Origin: Intoshia linei
Taxonomy: Eukaryota > Orthonectida > Rhopaluridae
DNA: 20,643 nucleotides
NCBI GenBank assembly: GCA_001642005.1
Contig: LWCA01000674.1
Location: 1-20,643, forward strand
Direction of reading: 5' to 3'
Shown in pieces: positions 16,595 to 20,643 of the stretch; the stretch's first letter is position 1, and every line of letters starts with the position of its first letter. The notes beneath the pieces were generated by a model. That model saw nothing but the letters and a program-made list of their open reading frames with translations. It did no database searches and was not told where the DNA came from. The translations under genes and the position numbers were made by a program.

Positions 16595-16709
16595 TACGAC
16601 ACTTGGTCTTCCCAGGCGGTCACCCATCCAAGTACTAACCAAGCCCGAAGATGCTTAACTTCTGTGATCGGACGAGAACAGGTGTTACCATCTTGGTATG
16701 GTCGTATTA
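16592..16709 (-). rRNA. 5S rRNA: 5S ribosomal RNA
   Basis: The minus strand shows the full eukaryotic 5S plan: CCATACC near the 5' end, GTTCTCGTCCGATCAC, GAAGTTAAGC, then GGTTAGTACTTGGATGGGTG and ACCGCCTGGGAA. Length is about 118 nt. The ends pair (AATACGAC with GTCGTATT, helix I). AAGATG pairs with CATCTT (helix II) and CTTGGT with ACCAAG (the second long arm). The internal Pol III promoter boxes (GTTAAGC.. and GGATGGGTGACC) are intact and a T-run follows. Intact pairing argues for a working gene rather than a dead copy, although only one copy is visible and its stems differ from the usual insect sequence. Exact ends are uncertain by one or two bases. Confidence 0.9.
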
Positions 16710-18134
16710 ACAATTGCGTTTTAATTTAGTATTTAAATAGAATCTCGAGAAATATCTACTAATTGTACTCACAAATTAAATATCTATAGTAAGCAAAAGA
16801 CTTTGTATTAAAATTTTAAATTTAGCTCAAAATTTTTACTATACGACGGAGATGTTATTATATGTATTATACCAGTATTTATATAATCATATTTATATAA
16901 TATACTAGTCTTCACTGTTATTACATTTGAGGGGGTAAATATTAACCGATTTTATTTTTTTAGTTAAATGCAAAATGGGTTTTCTAATAAAAAAAATTAA
17001 AAGGGAACACAAAACATTAGGCCTTAATGTGTAGTGTTATGAACGAAATTAAAACTAATATCTTTTTTAAATTATTTACAGAAATAAAATATAGTTTAAA
17101 ATGAAATTTCTGCAATGATAATAATTTATAATTAACACCATCTAATTGACTATCTATTAAAAAATTGATAAAAAAAGTTATAAATTATCTCCTAATTAGT
17201 AAAAAATGAATTTTAATATTTATATAATTATTTATATGTACGATAGTGATTAAAAATAGATTTTAGAGCTTTAGAGGAAAAATTTATATTAACAGAATTT
17301 ATGGTTCATACAAATTGGTTAAGAAAAAATAAATAATCCAAGATTCCGTTAAAATTTAATTTTTTCGCTAACAAAAATTCCGTTAATAAGGACTTATGCT
17401 GTAATAAATAATGACTTATAAAATTTAAAAGTGAAATCATTTATATCAGTATTTTCTTAATATAATCCCAAAAGATTTGGATGTTAAAACTAAATTATTA
17501 ACGGATACTTATATTGTCTAAAAATAAAATGTTTAAATTTTAAAACATTAATCTTTCATGATAAATCCGAATTACAGTCAATTAAACTACGCAAACAAAT
17601 TATCATGTAAAATAAACCAAAAGTGTACATCGAACTCTGAACTAGCTGAATAACACATGCACTGAAAAAAGTAAAAGCAAATGTTATAAAAATGACTCAT
17701 ACATAACTGAATAAAATACGATTCCAAAGTTTGGAATCCAAACTAGATGTTACTCACTAACTGTTAGTGACTAACGGTTATCTTACAATATCAAATAACC
17801 ACTGACCAATTAGTTTTATTACAGCATACAATTACATATTTTTATAGTGAAAATTTTAGAGTGAAAACATGACACAAAAGTGAGCCAAAAAATATCGGAT
17901 TCGCAAGTCATTCGATATTAATTAATTGTTAGTGGGCCGTGCAAAATTAATTACAAGTCAGCATGTGATCGTGTCAACCAATTTTATTTATATTGAGCAA
18001 TTATAAATGGGAAAAATTTAAATTACAACACATTTTATATACATTGTACACTGAATTCAATTTATTTAAACTCTTACATTACAATTATACTTAATTAATT
18101 GAGCACACGCTAATCGATCATTCATTTCCGCAAT
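16710..18134. other. AT-rich spacer with small palindromes
   Basis: No gene found on either strand. Three short inverted repeats cluster at 17720-17775. The remainder is A/T-rich and featureless to my reading. Confidence 0.4.
17720..17775. repeat. Cluster of three short palindromes
   Basis: GATTCCAAA-G-TTTGGAATC (17720-17738), CACTAAC-T-GTTAGTG (17755-17769) and GTTAGT-G-ACTAAC (17763-17775) are each perfect around one base. TAACTG and the adjacent TAACGG fit the MYB consensus YAACKG. They lie 360-415 bp before the ORF at 18135. Confidence 0.5.
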
Positions 18135-18308
18135 ATGTATTATATTTTTGGATCAAAATTTACCTTGATATCTGAAGATGAAGACAATCTTAAACCAACC
18201 GATAACTATGACACTTTTAAATTATATTGGAAAAATAAAGAATGTTGGCATTTTGAAAATACATGTAGTATCTCAAATTCTTTTTACCCAGATTCAGGTT
18301 GTTTTTGA
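18135..18308 (+). CDS. Unidentified short ORF or first exon
   Basis: ATG at 18135 opens a 57-residue frame starting MYYIFGSKFTLISEDEDNLK and including WKNKECWHFENTCS near the middle, ending in TGA at 18306. The composition is clearly protein-like (mixed charged, aromatic and cysteine residues) compared with neighbouring random frames, and an in-frame stop lies upstream. TCAG|GTTGTT at 18298 could be a splice donor, making 18135-18297 a first exon whose partner I could not find. The Tigger relic begins just downstream at 18332 and may have disrupted the gene. I do not recognise a family. Confidence 0.35.
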   Translation: MYYIFGSKFTLISEDEDNLKPTDNYDTFKLYWKNKECWHFENTCSISNSFYPDSGCF

Positions 18309-18331
18309 TTTATTTATAATATTACAATGTA

Positions 18332-19205
18332 CAGTCAGACCTGTATATATTAACACTAACTTTGAAAAAATAACGATGTTCATTATAGAGTATATAGTGA
18401 ACTTTTTATTATTCTTAAAATGCTGATTTTTCCACTTGAAGCGTCGTAACAAAGTTTGATCGAATCAAAATATTTTTGAAAATAGTATATTAAAACAACC
18501 GAATATTCACGAAAATACTAAGTAAAATTAACAATTTTAATTAATATATTCAATGTTTTAAATTTTTTTTAATGTAGAAAAATAATCAGTTATTTTAGCT
18601 AGTCTCGACAATTTTTCCAATATTATATCATTTATCACTTTAAATATATTATTAATTCCATTCGGAGAATTTTCAATGTACCATTGTTGCAACTGTTTAG
18701 AAATACATAGAGCTTCGTAAATATGTATTGTCGTTTCAATGGGAGTCTGAGCGTCATTTAATTCTACGGATTCGACGTTATTGTCGGTACCTAGATCAAT
18801 ATTTTTAAGGAATACCTCATCTGTAGTTATTGTTGTATCATATGCTGGAAAATCATCATATAAGTTACTATTTAGCGGGTTAGATTCTAATTCGTTATTC
18901 GCTATAGCTTGGTTATCGATTATGGCATCATCTCGATATATTAATGTACTAATTTTTGAATTTATAAATGCTTTTTTGAAACAATTTATTATACATTTCT
19001 TTGAAACATTCTCCCACGCCATGAGAATATACGAAATACATTTGTATAATTTGAATTTTTTTAATAAATTTTGATAATCCAGATCTTCATATTCTGGGTT
19101 TTCCATTTCAATAAGTATAATCATGTTAATAATGCGCTTGTATTGCTCCTTGAACGAGTGTATAATCCCTTGATCGATGTACTTTGAAAAATTGATAATT
19201 CTCAA
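18332..19205 (-). mobile_element. Truncated Tigger/pogo element (3' part)
   Basis: The right-hand end on the minus strand is marked by TA then CAGTCAGACCTGTATATATT at 18332, a Tigger-type terminal repeat. Just inside (18378-18402) is the hairpin GTTCATTATA..TATAGTGAAC, also usual near these ends. The transposase remnant follows. The 5' part and the other terminal repeat were not found up to 20643. Confidence 0.65.
18558..19205 (-). pseudogene. Tigger/pogo (CENP-B-like) transposase C-terminus
   Basis: The frame gives 215 residues, but its first codon is TTG, and the homologous sequence continues a few residues upstream (FLKQ) to an in-frame TAA, so the true 5' part is lost. Residues 7-23 (SKYIDQGIIHSFKEQYK) correspond to the family's QPxDQGxIxxFKxxYR segment that follows the last catalytic Asp. 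Residues 61-80 (LMAWENVSKKCIINCFKKAF) match the I.AW..V...TI.NCF+KAGF block, and residues 204-212 (KITDYFSTL) match the usual (K/Q)xxITDYF end. DNA-binding domains and all catalytic acids are missing. The long stop-free run suggests a young relic; domestication is possible but unsupported. Confidence 0.7.
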
Positions 19206-20462
19206 ATTGTTTTAAAAATTAATATTATTCCATTGATGTGGTTTATTTTAACAATAACAATTAATTATATAATTAAATAATTAAAAGTTTATCACGATTT
19301 CTTATTTTTTATAATGAGACGTTTTTATTTCTATTTTAATTTTCTAATTTTATTAACAGTGCGTGTGCTAACATTTGTAATTTTTTAGCATTTCTATATT
19401 TTCCAATTACTGCATATGAAGTATATAACACGCATAATATTAAATTATTAAATTTTTAAGTGTAAAAATATGAAGAGTAAGATTTATTTTTTACTGTTTA
19501 CATCTAGACAATCTTTTTTTGATATTTACTTTATATTTGTTAGTCATTGCAACGAATTTTTACGCACATTTTATGAATCTCATTCTACAGAATATGAATA
19601 ATAATATGTAGACCTTGGGGTATGAAAAACGTTAACACTACATTACTAATTTAATTTCATAACTACAATATGTAGTTATGAATAATTTCTCGAAAACTCT
19701 AGTTCATATGATACACTGGGCCCTCAATCAGTAAATAATGTATTATATAATTATGCAAAATGCTTTGTTTGATATCTAATAATAATATTAATATCTAATA
19801 ACTTGAAATTCCCATTAATTTAATTTTTAACATTTTCTCTACATTTGACTAAATTTTGTTCACTAAAACATATTTTGATAAATGATTATAATGTTAAAAT
19901 CAAATTAAACCTCTTAGACAGGCATTATTATTTAATTACATTTGTATTGTACAAATAAATATTGATAAATGAATATTATGTAAAGATTGAATGAGACTCT
20001 AAAAACATTAATGTGTTAATATAATTTATTTCGTGTCACTAAATTCCGTAAATTTTTTAACAATAAAAATTTTTATAATTTTTTCATATATGAATGTTAT
20101 GCCAATATCAACTAAAAATTATTGAAACATGACATTTTAATTTGTGTCTAAAATTTTTTAAATAATGTAGAATGTTTTTCTCGTGACGCAACATTATATA
20201 TTTTAAATCTTAACGGCAATATCATCATATTATGTCTATAACTACCTAAATATTCTTAACCTGTGACCTGTGTAGTTAGATATTTAAGTTTTTAAAGTTA
20301 AAACATTGAAAAGGTAAATGAATACATTTTCGATATTATACAAATATTAAATAAAATTGTTATTTACAGTTAGTTAGTTAAAAAATAAATTTCAGCTAGC
20401 TAGCTGTCGTTTGTGTGTAGAAACGGAAGTGTATAATAATGAGACACAGTAATGTAGTAATG
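19206..20462. other. AT-rich spacer
   Basis: No gene found. It contains the second R5 copy (19376-19495) and a 14-bp palindrome CAGCTAGCTAGCTG at 20393-20406. Confidence 0.4.
19376..19495 (+). repeat. Repeat R5 copy B
   Basis: CATTTCTATATTTTCCAATT (19390) continuing ACTGCATATGAAGTA matches 8126-8165, and ATGAAGAGTAAGATTTATTT near 19470 matches 8021-8045. The frame FLYFPITAYEV is kept relative to copy A but soon hits a stop. Confidence 0.45.
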
Positions 20463-20643
20463 CAGGGGTTCTCAAACTTTTTAAATTTTTTGGTCCATTT
20501 TTAATTTTAATTTTGCTTGCGGACCCCCAAATAAAACATGTCCAAAAAAAATTATTTAATTTTTAAGAAATGTTTTAAACATTATCAAGTCAAATTAAAT
20601 TTTATTAAACTAATGTGAAGGATGTTTCTGTTTGATTTTTGAC
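20463..20643 (+). mobile_element. hAT-like element start, runs off window
   Basis: CAGGGGTTCTCAAACTTTTT at 20463, then GGTCCATTTT and GCGGACCCCC, is the standard layout of a hAT non-autonomous terminus. The preceding eight bases TAGTAATG would be the target duplicate. The other end lies outside the window. Confidence 0.55.

Noticed and set aside
16592-16709. 5S-derived SINE rather than a 5S gene
   Set aside because: The T-run terminator follows directly and the helices are intact; there is no SINE body or tail downstream.
18781-19074. 97-codon plus frame opposite the Tigger transposase
   Set aside because: Antisense shadow; the minus frame carries the DQG, WENVS and ITDYF family motifs.
1-20643. 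CRISPR array, bacterial operon, tRNA genes or viral genes
   Set aside because: No regular spacer-repeat array, no prokaryotic gene organisation, no tRNA with recognisable A and B boxes, and no viral-type reading frame was seen on either strand.

Overview
This is a very AT-rich, intron-containing metazoan nuclear segment, most likely from an insect or other arthropod. The gene complement (an R3HCC1/R3HCC1L-like RRM protein, an LLPH-type nucleolar protein, an XK-related membrane protein, a Pol III-type 5S rRNA gene) is animal. The spacers are full of hAT, Tigger/pogo and probable PIF/Harbinger debris. The sequence does not fix the species, and nothing looks bacterial or viral.

Layout, left to right. 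Positions 1-4000 hold no gene I can support. They contain GC-richer hAT-like ends, a three-copy dispersed repeat (R1), and an intact 398-bp hAT MITE with a perfect 8-bp target duplication (3367-3764). From 4026 to 11636 on + I assemble an eight-exon gene, reconstructed from small exons whose splice phases all agree. It encodes a 251-residue protein matching the C-terminal half of R3HCC1/R3HCC1L. Its introns hold two TA-flanked MITEs, a strong hairpin, a cluster of a TACTGACA motif and a fragment resembling a PIF/Harbinger transposase.

The middle carries an intronless 417-residue XK-related (XKR, phospholipid-scramblase family) gene on - (12345-13598). It is convergent with the R3HCC1L-like gene and divergent from the next one. 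That next gene, on + (14453-16327), is a two-exon LLPH homologue of only 86 residues whose intron is packed with repeats. A complete 5S rRNA gene on - (16592-16709) follows, with compensated helices and a terminator T-run.

On the right are an unidentified short ORF or first exon (18135-18308, +), a truncated Tigger/pogo transposase C-terminus with its terminal inverted repeat (18332-19205, -), AT-rich spacer, and the start of another hAT-like element running off the window at 20463.

I see no operon-like cooperation between the genes and no new defence or biosynthetic system. The most interesting points are the minimal LLPH gene, the R3H-less R3HCC1L-like gene, the intronless XKR with a caspase-like motif in a loop, the structure-preserving 5S variant, the TACTGACA cluster, and a repeat placed just downstream of two unrelated splice donors. 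Gene models come from reading frames, splice phase and remembered family motifs. No alignment or transcript data were available.
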